The notes under the pieces are model-generated. The model made no database searches, was not told the DNA's origin, and was given only the letters and a program-made list of their open reading frames with translations. Below, in pieces: positions 36,441 through 47,299 of a stretch of 64,000 bases of DNA; positions within the stretch are counted from its first letter, which is position 1, and the number at the start of each line of letters is the position of its first letter. The position numbers and the translations under genes are program-made. The stretch covers positions 1,922,001 to 1,986,000 of the forward strand of contig RCSZ01000006.1 in the NCBI GenBank assembly GCA_014898425.1, given 5' to 3'. The DNA is from Botryotinia globosa. Lineage: Eukaryota; Ascomycota; Leotiomycetes; Helotiales; Sclerotiniaceae.

Positions 36441-37272
36441 CATCCCTACTAAACAGTCCCCCAAGTTCCAACTCCTCTCCACCTCCCAGCTAGACTTCCT
36501 CACCCAGCTAGCCTCTCAACTAACCCCCAATAACCCCCAACTAACCCCCAACTAACCCATTCCAGTAACCACCTCCAAACCCAATCGATATCCCGCCTGA
36601 ATCGGTGACACCAATAACCCTCCTAAACTCCCCTCCCCCCAAATGACGAAGCCCAAGCAAGCAATAACAATCGCGCTCATAGACTTCCCTTCCTCCCCTA
36701 CCTCCCTACCTACCTACCTACCCACATACACATCCCACCAATCCTCAATCAATCAACCAAAACTAAACACTGAAATACAAGATAAGAATACCAACCTAAT
36801 ATATACCAACTTGTACTCATAAATTCATAATAATACCTATATCCTATAACCTACTCGGTCACCCATCTACTTACCTACATACCGAGTATGTATGTAGGGA
36901 GGTACCGGTAGATAGGTAATACACTACTATCTATCTCTCTCTCTCTCTCTACCCCCCTCCTCCTTCCCCTCTCTCCTCTCTCCTCCAACTACATAACTAA
37001 CTACATAACTAACTACACAACTAACTACACAACTAACTACACAACTACTAATAACAACTACCGACCCTCCGACATGATGCATCTAACCCAAACCACTCCA
37101 CACACTCCACACTCCACACTCGAGACACTATCACAAATACCTACTCCCTACTCGTACAGAGTACACCCAGCTACTTATTTGCTATATGCTTCCTCCCTAC
37201 AAACCAACCAACCAACCATTTGCCTCCTCTCCTCTCCTCTCCTCTCCCCTTCCCTCCTTCATCTCGCCACAT

Positions 37273-37330
37273 GCCACATACTACACGCCACATACTACAC
37301 GCCACATACTACACGCCACATACTACACAC
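37273..37330. repeat. 14-bp tandem repeat (GCCACATACTACAC), 4 copies
   Basis: Four perfect head-to-tail copies followed by degenerate remains (CACCACACGCCACGC). Confidence 0.9.
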
Positions 37331-38003
37331 CACACGCCACGCAATCCTTCTCTCCTGAGCAGCCCTGGAGCTCCCTCATGTGTCCCCCTCCCTCCTTCCA
37401 ATCAATCCATCTAATATCTTGAAACACATACATCCACAAACACATCTACAAACACATCCACAAACATAAATACAAATACAACCATAACCACGAATCCAAA
37501 TCGCCTCAACGAGGCTCACCATTACACACGTACGCATATACGGAGAGGGCATTCCGAATACAATACGAGATGGGTTCCAAGTATGAATTAATTATCAAGT
37601 CACCAAGAAATTCACACATGTCTAATAACAAGGATAATCATCCATATTTAACAACTCATGTAGAATCGAAAGGAAAAAAAGGTAAAACTTAATAAAAAAG
37701 TATTTACCCTATCCATATTCATATCAAGGTGAAAACCCTCAGAATGAGAATTACTACTTATGAAAGTGCTTATTTCCTCCATTCCCTTCCCTCCCTTTGC
37801 TCTGCCTTTCCTCCTTCAACTGAATCAAACGTCCCGTAAAACAAAAACTCAAGAAGAAAAATCAAGTACCACGCCACGAACCCCGGCAATGAACAGCTTG
37901 TGTTTGCAGAAAAGTGCTCGTACAACCGTACGCCTATAAAAGAACATTCCTTCCTATCCACCTAGCACCTTGCTTATCTATTTCTCCTCGTCCATCAAAC
38001 ATT

Positions 38004-38954
38004 TTAAACTTCCAATCCCATCAATAACCATCTTTCACTCGTGGTGTCCAGTTGATGCGACCACATGTCAAGGGTCGTCAATTCGAATCCAACCCAACGA
38101 AGACTCTTAAGAAAAGTTGATCTATCTCCTTCAGGAATTGATCGATCAACATTAATAACGACTTTTGAGACTGCGAATACTTCATCCGCGAGTTCAATGA
38201 GTGCCATAAGTCTATTGCTCATTAGTAACTTAAATTGTGGTGACGACAACAAAGTAATCCTTACCCCTGTTTTAAATCCCTTCCAATGACTGAATTATCA
38301 AAGAATGCAAATAGTGTTTTCTCATCACCATTTCCGCCAACAAATCCACGGAAACTGCATCCTCCCGTATAATCCCAAATCTCGACCCAAGCATCGATTG
38401 AATGGCCTGATTTGACGATACCAAAGTAATTATCATGCGTATCCACATCATCGTCAAGACTTGAATACGTGTCCGCACCCATCACGTTTGAGTCACTACT
38501 AGCACTTTCTTCTTCACCAAGAAAAATGGTTTTCATGTTCTCGCAAAAGAGTCTCTCACACTCTTCCCGGATGGCGTACGCTGCCCCCTCTTTGCGGCTT
38601 GTAGTTCTACCACGATTCTTCATTGAATGATTGATTAATGCGAATTCGTTGGCAGATGTCAAGGCCGCAAGAGGGGGACTTGATGGAGGGGATATTGACC
38701 CTGAGCGGACCTCAGGGATACCACTTTGCCCTGTTGAGAGAATATTAGTATTTGATGTTGGTTGGGGACAGTTGGGTTGATGGAAATGAAAAGGGGGAAA
38801 CTAACCCGCCAGCGCCGGTAGTGGAGTAATGGAATCCAGAAAGACGAGCGGAAGAATCGACGACGTAGCAGCTGGCGAGGACGTTGGCTTGAGAGCCGAC
38901 TACCTCGCCGCCACAATTACTACTACTATGACTGTTTTTCATACTTGGAGCCAT
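38004..38954 (-). CDS. Ornithine decarboxylase antizyme (expressed by +1 frameshifting)
   Basis: Minus-strand exons 38954-38806, 38730-38265 and 38211-38004 splice cleanly (the first intron has a TACTAAT branch site) but do not give one open frame. The first frame reads MAPSMKNSH to STTGAGGAKWYP and stops at TGA (38714-38712). Moving one base forward at CCC-TGA enters the second frame, which begins EVRSGS and carries the antizyme core: IDAWVEIWDYTGG, FFDNSVIGRDLKQGLMALIELADE, RWVGFELTTLDMW and the end RWLLMGLEV. The frameshifted product would be about 273 residues. Antizyme binds ornithine decarboxylase monomers and targets them to the proteasome, lowering polyamine synthesis and uptake. Polyamines stimulate the frameshift, so this is an autoregulated gene. 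The start is the first in-frame ATG. Very few other families recode in this way. Confidence 0.93.
38711..38720 (-). promoter_or_regulatory. Programmed +1 ribosomal frameshift site (CCC-TGA)
   Basis: Minus-strand sequence TAT CCC TGA G. The zero frame ends at the TGA at 38714-38712; skipping the T makes the next codon GAG in the antizyme main frame. This corresponds in position and form to the UCC-UGA/CCC-UGA shift sites of known antizyme genes. It lies about 16 nt downstream of the first splice acceptor. No pseudoknot was searched for. Confidence 0.85.
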
Positions 38955-40974
38955 TGTTCTCGAAAATTGCCAGTTTTGCGGTGTGAAAGGTTTGGGGATA
39001 GAATATGACAATTTAGTCGGGATTTTGATTTGAATGTTGATTTAAATGCGATTTGATTGAACACGAGTGATTTGATTTATTGCGACGATGAATTGAAGTG
39101 AAATTTGCAGGTAGGATGGGTAAGTTGGAGTTCCTTGACGTGATATTTGATTTCTTCTGATGAAATTCGGAGTTTGCACTATTTGACAATGGGTGGTGAC
39201 TGGAAGGAGAAAAGAGGCGGCTCTGATCTGGCTCAAATTTCTTTCAATGTGGATTTAGGAATTTAAACAAAGGCAGAAAAGTTAGTTTCTCACTTCTCCG
39301 CTTTCCATGAACCAATCATGATGAATTCTCATGCAACACAAGCAACCGCCATGACATGACTCCAAACCACTAGAAATTTCTAGGAGGATGCAATTTCCTG
39401 TTTTCAGTGAAGTTTTAATGTTATTATTAATCAATGTGATATGTACAAGAATGGATTGTTACCACATCTCGTAAGGTCACGTGTGAAGGATATCATACCA
39501 TTTTCATTGATTCATCCATCATTCATTCATTGATTCATTGATTCATCCATCATTCACCAGGAGAGAATTACCACAGAGTACAGAGTATAGTATGTATGGT
39601 GTATTTCTTGCTCTTCTTCCATTCATTCAACTCCCTCGAAACAGAAACTGCCAAGGCTATCTACTATCCATACGAGCTTGTATCACTTGAATACGATTAT
39701 TCTAATGTTGAAGTCACGACTCACGACTCATCACACAACAGTGACAACACCATCATGAGTTGCATATGGAATGCAATATGATTAGAAGGCCATCATTTAT
39801 CAGAAACCATCCGACGACCGGGACTGGTGGTACATCCTTACAATCACTTATCGATAAGCCAACCTAGGTAAGTGATGGTAGATTATCTATCGTATATCAT
39901 CTATACTTACCGACGACCTTCCACTACCTACCAGGCTACCACTACCTCCCTTGGCTCCGAGATACCCAGCTCCCTTGTTACCTAGTCCTCTCACCCGCTC
40001 CATCTATCTGCACAGCGGAGGCACAATCACACATCCCACGATAATACTCTGTCTGTACAATTGAATGCGACAACACACCTCTGCACAACGTGAATAGTAA
40101 AGTGGGAAGGGGTAAGTGAAAAGTGGTGAGTGGTGAGTGAAAAGTGGGAAATCACACATGATTTATCCAAGTCTTCTCGTCTCGGTCGTACATCTCTACA
40201 AATGTATCCTCAATTGTCAAATCCAAGATTAATAAGTAAGTCTGCCCATATATATACATATATATACCGATATATATATATATATATCGGTATTCAATTC
40301 GCTATCCTATTTCACATGTACATGTCACTTACTACGCCATCATATTGTCTGTTCTTGTCCTACGACATCAGATTGATCTAGGTAGGTAGTTTTGCTTATA
40401 ATATCTCTCATCAATCATTTGAGTGGTGAGAAGAAGAAGCGACTACCTAGGTATGAATGACATTATATACATGTAAATACCTCATTTTTATCCTTCAATT
40501 CTTTGGACTTTCTACCTAGATATCTTCATATCGATTCCACCTACCTCATATTCTTCGATCTCTTCACATAAAGCTCACAGAATTCCTCAATTTCACATGC
40601 GAAACTCATCTACACACACATACAAATGCCAATAATAGCATTGTCTCATCTATAAAAGTGAGTGATCATGCTATCCCTTTCCGTCGCGCAAACAGTCTTA
40701 TCTTGTAAGACCTTTGAGACTTTCCCACGCGACTCTTTGTGTGTGATGTTTTACCCTTATTTACTTATTTCTTACCCGAATCCCGTTTTTTCCCCTATTC
40801 ACCAGCATGTCATTTCATCGCAGTTTTCTAATCTTGACGTTCAGACAATATCCAATAATCCTTCTAGCCACGGTACACCTTTTATGACAGCACAAATCTT
40901 CCATACTATTAGCTAGCTAGCACGCAGGAGAAGTAGCTATCTGCGAGTAGATCAAAAGAAACCTCGTCCCAAAA
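38955..40974. other. Intergenic between the divergent antizyme and Yippee genes
   Basis: Should contain both promoters. Open frames are short and unconvincing. A (ATTCATTG)-type repeat lies at 39505-39550. A 30-bp palindrome is listed separately. Confidence 0.5.
40264..40293. other. 30-bp perfect AT-cored palindrome
   Basis: ATACCGA, then a TA dinucleotide run, then TCGGTAT: a perfect inverted repeat with no spacer, centred at 40278/40279. It is able to form a cruciform. The core is a TA microsatellite, but the flanking CCG and CGG arms extend the symmetry. Confidence 0.8.
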
Positions 40975-42036
40975 ATGTCCAACGAACGCCTCACGTTCCC
41001 AACCTATCTTCTCCCCTCCTTCTCGTTCCCCTTTCGTCGTCGCACATCCTCTCCTCCTAGCACAAAAACCGCATCGCTCAATACAAGTACAAGCGCAAAC
41101 CCTTTGGTTCCCGGATTAAGCTATTCGCCTACGAGTAGCTGTAATGAAACTCCACTCGCATCACCTACATCTGGGAGTTTTCTCTCGCGCATCCCAACTA
41201 CTTCCACCCACAAGAGTGGGAGTTGGAGTGAAAATGATAATGAGAACGAGAGTCATGATTTAACCGACGCTCCCACCTCTCCTCCTCGCACTAAATCTCT
41301 CCCTCAATCTCATCTCTCCCGCCCCTTTCCCTCTACAATCCGCTGTCTCACCTGCTCCACCCACATCTCCTACTCCTCGCAAATCATCTCCAAAGGCTTT
41401 ACCGGTCGTCACGGCCGCGCCTATCTCGTTGCTCCGCCTCCTTCTTCCCCGGTTCCTCAAATCCCCCCCTTTCCACCCACCGCTCACGATCGCTCTAAAA
41501 ATATCTCCAACGTCCGCGTCGGTCGTCCTTCAAATCGAGAATTGTTAACAGGTCATCATGTCGTCGCAGATGTAAACTGCGTGGTGTGTAATACGCTGTT
41601 AGGGTGGAAATATGTGGATGCGCGGGAGGCGGGCCAGAGATACAAAATTGGAAAATTTATTTTGGAAACGAAGAGGGTGGGTGTTGTGGAGACGTTTGAG
41701 GATGAGGATGTGCGTACTCATTCGCTTCATTTTCGGGGGGAGGATGATGATGGTTCGGGATTTATGGGGGTAGGGATGGGAAATCCTGGCAAATTTGGAG
41801 GTGCGAGAAAAGATGGAGAATTACACACGTGGAATGTGGAAACGAAAGAAGAGGAGGGAGCGAAGGGATGGGTGAATTTTGATTCGGAAAATGAAGATGA
41901 GTGTGAGGAACTTTTTGCGGGGATTTGGGATGCTGAGGTGGCGCAGAAAAGAAGGATTAGGAGGATTGATCGGAGGAGGAAGGAGGTCGAGAGGGAGAGG
42001 TTGGCGAGTAAGGATAGTGGGGTGGGGGGATTGTAG
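40975..42036 (+). CDS. Yippee/Mis18-type zinc-binding protein
   Basis: A single exon encodes 353 residues. An N-terminal Ser/Thr/Pro-rich, probably disordered region (1-118) precedes the zinc-binding domain. Two CxxC pairs are visible, C124/C127 (RCLTC) and C202/C205 (CVVC). They are joined by the typical Yippee elements HISYSSQIISKGFTGRHGRAYLV and, after the second pair, GWKYVDAREAGQRYKIGKFILE. The distance between the pairs (74 residues) is longer than in short Yippee proteins because of a Pro-rich insert (about 153-180). The C-terminus is acidic and then ends in a basic helix (QKRRIRRIDRRRKEVERERL). Family members have been linked to cell division and chromatin, but the molecular role of the fungal protein is not established. 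The start ATG is the first of the frame. Confidence 0.9.
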   Translation: MSNERLTFPTYLLPSFSFPFRRRTSSPPSTKTASLNTSTSANPLVPGLSYSPTSSCNETPLASPTSGSFLSRIPTTSTHKSGSWSENDNENESHDLTDAPTSPPRTKSLPQSHLSRPFPSTIRCLTCSTHISYSSQIISKGFTGRHGRAYLVAPPPSSPVPQIPPFPPTAHDRSKNISNVRVGRPSNRELLTGHHVVADVNCVVCNTLLGWKYVDAREAGQRYKIGKFILETKRVGVVETFEDEDVRTHSLHFRGEDDDGSGFMGVGMGNPGKFGGARKDGELHTWNVETKEEEGAKGWVNFDSENEDECEELFAGIWDAEVAQKRRIRRIDRRRKEVERERLASKDSGVGGL

Positions 42037-44825
42037 GGGATGGGGACTACGGAAAGAGGAGGAGGTGGTGGTGATGGTGGTAATATATAATTGGAATGAT
42101 TATGGAAATGGGAGGAGCTGGTATGCGATGCGATGCATGGGATGTGATGTGACGTGAAGGGGCTTATGACTACTCTACGATTTATGACGGAAAGAACGAC
42201 GGATGGATGGATATACACATACACGGATGGATGGATGGATGGCGGAAGGCATTGCGACGGAAAATTTCTGGCTGCTTGGTCTCATTTGGTCTAATGTGTA
42301 GTGATACGTCTCTTGAGGCTTTTCTCGCTTCTTCCTCTCTCTCCTCTGGGTTTGGAATTATGTACATCTTATCTAGTAGGTACTTTGTTAATCTACCTAC
42401 CTACCTACCTATCTGTAATTTGAGGGTTGGTGGGATGGGATGGATGGGATGGGATGGATGGGATGGGATGGATGGGATGGGATGGATGGGATGGATGGGT
42501 AGGGGTTTATTGGAGATTTGGATTGGGATGGGGATATGATATTGTATAGCATGGTATAGCAGAGCACGGTATCCATGATATGATATGATTTGATATAATA
42601 TTGTATCGCATAGCAGCATATAGATTCTTTTGTATAGGTAGATATCTACTTGCTTGCTTGTTTACTTGTCTATTTGCTTATTGTATATATATATATATAT
42701 ATCTCTCTCTTTCTCTCTCTATATATAAATATATCTCTATATATATCCCTCTCTATTTAATATTTATTTGATTAATCTTTTGATTTGTTATTTATTTAGA
42801 TATATAATATAGTGATTAATATTATTGAGATTTGAGATTTGAGATTTCAGATTGATTGAAAGGCAATTGGGGGGAGGAAAGGAGTAAAGAAAAGAGGAGG
42901 GGAGAAGAGAGAAGTAGGAAGTTGGAGTGGGTTGGGAGTGGGTTGGAGGAGAGAAGGAGATGGGATGGAAATACCTAGTTTGTATAAGAATTACTGAAAT
43001 GATAGATGTAATTAGTATACTTTCAGATAAGAATTTATGAGTAGTTGAGTAGGTAGATGGATATATAGGGTTCATGAGTAAGAATATATCTATATGATGT
43101 ATATCAAGAGTTAGATATATAATTAATTTGAATGTATATGTATAGTTTTTTTGGTAGAATTGAGGTTGTATATCTATCTATATGTGTGATGGAATATTGA
43201 GAAGGTTATGGTTTAGTGGATGGGAAGTAGATGGATGGATGTTAGATACTGGGTAGGTAGGTAGGTAGGTATCTTAAGTTGACTTCTTGATTAGGTCGTG
43301 ATACTTTTGGGTGTGATTGGATTTGAGTTTGGTGGGTTGAAAGAGGAGTCTGGGGTACTTGGGGGTAGATGAATGGTGTGGGTAGGTATATAGTTGATAT
43401 ATGGGTGAGCAAGAGTAGGGTTGATTGAAAATTCATCATGTACTAGGTGTATTTTACTTTGGGAAATTTGATTGATGATGTCACATACACATTTAGCATT
43501 TATCTTCTGCTAAGAAAATTAGTTTGTGGAATAGCTGTAGGGCAAGAATATCAAATTTGAGAATATCTAGTAAGCAAACATTCATCCCATTGCTCAATCT
43601 TCAACTTGGGTAGATGTTCTGCCTGTCATTATGCAGAAACTCTCCCTAACCTGAAATATCCAAAGACTTCCTCCTTAAGTTCCAACAAACGAACATGACT
43701 TTGCAGTAAAGTTCCTACAAGTTCGATAAAAGTTGAGGAAACCCTTTCACATACTAGGTAGGTACTTAGGTAGTGAAAGACATTCATCCCAACCCTCCAT
43801 CAACTATTCAAGTGAAGTGCTCCCACCACTCGAACGACTAAGCAAACCAAAACAGCAAACCAAAACCTACAAACCACACCCTCGAGCATCTTAGTGTCTC
43901 GGCGTCCTAAGTGGGATTAGCTCCCACAAATCTAATTTTGGGAAATGGGGTACTGGGTAGTGCTTCTTGTTCTTGTTATTCCTTCCTTGGGTTTGTTTCT
44001 ACAACTTCAACTTCTTTGACTTTAACACAACGATCTTTCAACAAGCTGCCATAGTTTCTGGTTGCCAACAACACAATGATATTGTTTTTTTAACTTGTGG
44101 ATTGAATCAATAGATGATTATTCTTAAATTGGGATTGTAAGTTCTGTTTCCCTTCCTCAACGTCCCTTTCAACTCTCTTTTGGACCTTAAGTCGCCGTCG
44201 CCGTCAACTCTAACTCTCAACTTTGAGACCTGAGTCTGCGCGACAGGCAGATAAATTTACTTTCACTGCATTAATAGGTCGCACTTGTATCTCTTCCCAG
44301 TATTCGTCAATTGATCTTGATGATACGAAACTGACGCTGATTAAATAGGAACGAACCTCTTATCCAGTTACCTCGAGCTGACCACTTGATCTGCGAGATC
44401 GAGAACGCAGATTTACTCTGGCTTTCGCTTTTTCTTGAACGATTTCTGTGGTCTCTAACTTACGTCGCTTGGCGACAAGCTCGTCGCTGTCGTTGCCAAC
44501 GATACCATAGCGTCAAGAGAAGAAGTAAGTAACAACTACCTTTTTCTATCTCTGAGCTTTACTAACTCAAACAATAGACGTCACCACGATGTGGCCTGTA
44601 CACAGGTGTAGTTGTAAGTTAAAACTAAGCTCGTGTCAACAGTTTTTCATCGTCTGCAAGCTTTCTCTAACACCATTTCACCACCATAGAAATTTGAGTT
44701 TTGGCACAAGCACTCCGAGTGACCGAGAACCTATAACGAGAGATATTGCTACGTTCAAGATCCAGCGGCACGTAACTGATTCCCACAATTCTCTCTCATC
44801 ACTAACATAGAATTAGTATTGCGAA
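42037..44825. other. Intergenic, microsatellite-rich then ordinary
   Basis: Between 42185 and 43440 there are GGATG, TATA, GTAG and GAGTTGG simple repeats. From 43450 to 44825 the composition is more balanced, but no phase-consistent gene was found. Splice-like signals (GTAAGT at 44525) may belong to the decayed reading frames that start near 44826. Confidence 0.45.
42432..42503. repeat. GGGATGGGATGGAT minisatellite
   Basis: Repeats of GGGAT and GGAT units in a regular 14-15 bp period, 4 to 5 copies. The complementary strand reads as His/Pro/Ile repeats, which should not be taken for a gene. Confidence 0.85.
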
Positions 44826-46605
44826 CGGGGTACAGCCAATGCGGCATACATCACCGTGGAGCTCCTCCGGCTTTCTCGGTCGGCAAAGGGCTTGGCAGAT
44901 TGAACGGCACGATCGATGAGAGGAGCCGATATGAACTCTGCACTTCATGCTCTGGCTAGAGAAAGCGTTGGTGTCCCTCGTGCTGATGAATCTTTCTCGT
45001 TGACGCACGCTGACTCTTACTTGTGTCGTTAGAGACAAGACAACATTGATCGACGGCTTCAGTCGCTTTCCGATCAGCAAACGAAACGTACCACCAATCA
45101 CCGTCATACTCACACCGGTGCAGTCCGCCGCTGGCTCTGATACTCAGGTGGTGAAGCCGGGGTAAATGATTGAAGGAGAGCTTGGTGAGAGCTCTTCATG
45201 GTATGTATTCAAATCTTGGTGTGGATTGTATGCACTTACTAACCTTTTGATAGGGATTGGGCATTGAACAATACTGAACAACACGTCCAAGAGACACTTC
45301 TCGGCGCGAGTGATAATATCGGAATGGATAGGTTGAAAAGTTTAGTGATGTGTTAATACAATGGCAACGAATTTTACCTTTAGGTTTCTGACTGATTGCC
45401 TTGATCGGAGAACTGATCCTTGTTCCTGGTATGTGAATTGTGAATTGTGAAATACATTGCATATCCATCGCTTCACCGCGAAAGATTCAACTCTTCAATA
45501 GTTGTGATCATAAGGGATAATGCTAAATTTGTGTGTGTGGTGCTGGTGGTAGTATTCACAACGAGACTCGGAGAATGTAGGTTTTGCTTTTACCCAATTT
45601 CTTGAGTTGCAAATCACTGACACTTCATCAGAAACATACTTGCCGTCGTCATCCTTGACCATTTCATACCGGGGTCACTCCCAAGACTTCGTCACAACCT
45701 CCACGCCTGTCTACTCGCCAGGGCATATCGGCTGCTTGCCTGATGATGACCAGTACAGAGTGCTTGGACCACGCGTCCAAGACTTTTGAAGGCCTGTAAG
45801 GGCGCTGTGTCTGCTATGGATGGGTTGGGTTGGGTTGGGTTGGCATCTACAGACCAATGTTCCAGCTCAACCCATCCAAGTACCATGACACCAAGAAGGG
45901 TGGTCTGGTGAATCCCGACATTGACATGTGGTTGCATTCCTTCGATGAAGAAGAAATCAGAGAGATCGAAGATGTCAATAGTCTCATCGAAGCGATCAAT
46001 GGATAAACGGATTCTGTTGACGACGATGTAACAATTTTAGAAAATCTCAGAACTGCATTGAATTTTCTGCACAGCATTGTCTGTCTCTCGATACTCACAG
46101 CTCATCTGTAAGTTTTCCAGTTCCAAGTTCATTACCATGCTGGACTTTTCTATGCGGATATATGCTCACGAAATGGTAGTCGGATCCATCACGTTAAACT
46201 TCCTCTACCGTCCTTTATTGATTGAGAGACCACTTCAGTGGCAATTTCTCTTGGCCTCGGTCATTGAAAACGTCCTCTAGATTTTCTCGGAAGACCGGTC
46301 TACTCTCAGAGTGTACAGATCCTCCCATTCGTCCGACATCAAGATCAGTCGATGATGCACCCTTTTCGTGGAGACGCAATGTATGTACCAAGACCTCACA
46401 TTTGTATCACACATCTCTCTTTTTGGTCGATACTAACATATTTACAGCTCGGCATGACAATGGAGAAAGGTGACGGGGAGGCTATATCTCCAACTCTAGC
46501 CCATGGAGAGAATGAGAAGACAGAAGGTTTCTTTCGACTGTTTAAGAGAGGTTCGCGGACCTCTCACACCTCTACTAGGGGTAGACGTCACGTCCTGGGG
46601 GGCTG
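44826..46605 (+). pseudogene. Decayed multi-exon reading frame(s), unknown family
   Basis: Several stretches of the plus strand read like protein but are cut by single stops. From 44826 to 45140 one frame contains AAYITVELLRLSRSAKGLAD and SALHALARESVGVPRADES, with stops at 44901 (TGA) and 45030 (TAG). From about 45850 the frame with NPDIDMWLHSFDEEEIREIE is interrupted at 46004 (TAA) and continues as DDDVTILENLRTALNFLHS. Near 46380-46446 there is a well-formed intron (GTATGT ... TACTAAC ... ACAG) before LGMTMEKGDGEAISPTLAHG, which ends at a stop at 46605. I do not recognise the family and cannot tell whether this is one gene or two. It could be a real gene whose introns I have not resolved, but the isolated stops favour decay. 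Confidence 0.35.
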
Positions 46606-46831
46606 AAACAATTGTGGTGGAAATCTGTCATTGCTGCTGCTGCAGATATTGTATATAAAACGTCATAGGAAATGGAATGAGGTTTCCCATAGCCGCTTCG
46701 GCGTGCGTCTTCATATGATTTGAGTGATACTTGTCGTGCGGGGAGATTGAAATGGTTGTCTTTAGGTATCGGTAAGTTTCTTTGTCCTTATTGCTGGTTG
46801 AATGATTGCTAATTATACTTGCACGTAGACA

Positions 46832-47155
46832 GTGGTGTCTGCGGTGATAAGGTTTCGTCCTGGGATATCTGAATGGATTAGAGGAATGTTGAGAGGTAAA
46901 TCATCATTTCATGTCCTGGATTTCGAACTCGTGCTAATGAAAACTATCAGCTCCACCCCGATACCTGATTTTATAACGAGAGCTTTCAGTGACGATCTAG
47001 CAGCTTCCTCATCAACCATCTTCTTTTTCATGATGATTGAATCCAAGCACCATGCTGTGGAACTCCAAGATCTAAACTCCTCCTACAGCCAGTTTGCAAG
47101 ACTTAGCTCCTCCCGGCCAGATATCAATAAAGTCAGGGGAGCAGTCCGCGACTAA
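46832..47155 (+). other. Open frame with protein-like composition, no ATG start found
   Basis: The frame runs from a splice-acceptor-like CACGTAG just before 46826 to a TAA at 47155. It reads, for example, IRFRPGISEWIRGMLRGKSS and ELQDLNSSYSQFARLSSS. No upstream exon joins in phase and there is no ATG near the beginning. It may be an exon of the decayed gene upstream or chance. Confidence 0.25.
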
Positions 47156-47299
47156 GATTGGTTGAACCGGTTCTTCTGGAGCTAAAACAACACTGCTATC
47201 CTGATTTTCTGGAAGGAACTTCAGCAAGAGCCAGCCACTAGCATTGTTTCTGTTTCTCACTGCTGAGGTGCGTAGCCGAGCACTACTCCTCGATTTTGT

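Larger units (their letters stand above)
35074..38003. other. 2.9 kb microsatellite-rich intergenic region
   Basis: Successive simple-sequence tracts include GGTGAGA units (35500-35540), (GTAG)n (35750-35773), TTGTATTTTATATC arrays (35936-36262), CTCACGCC octamers (36405-36440), and ACTAACTACACA repeats (36985-37045). The translated frames (Tyr/Ile/Leu or Thr/Pro/His repeats) are artefacts of the repeats. No gene is supportable. Confidence 0.6.

Noticed and set aside
45820..45843. (TTGGG)n run resembling a telomeric repeat
   Set aside because: Only about four units of the wrong motif (fungal telomeres are usually TTAGGG), located internally and within a coding-like frame. It is a small microsatellite.
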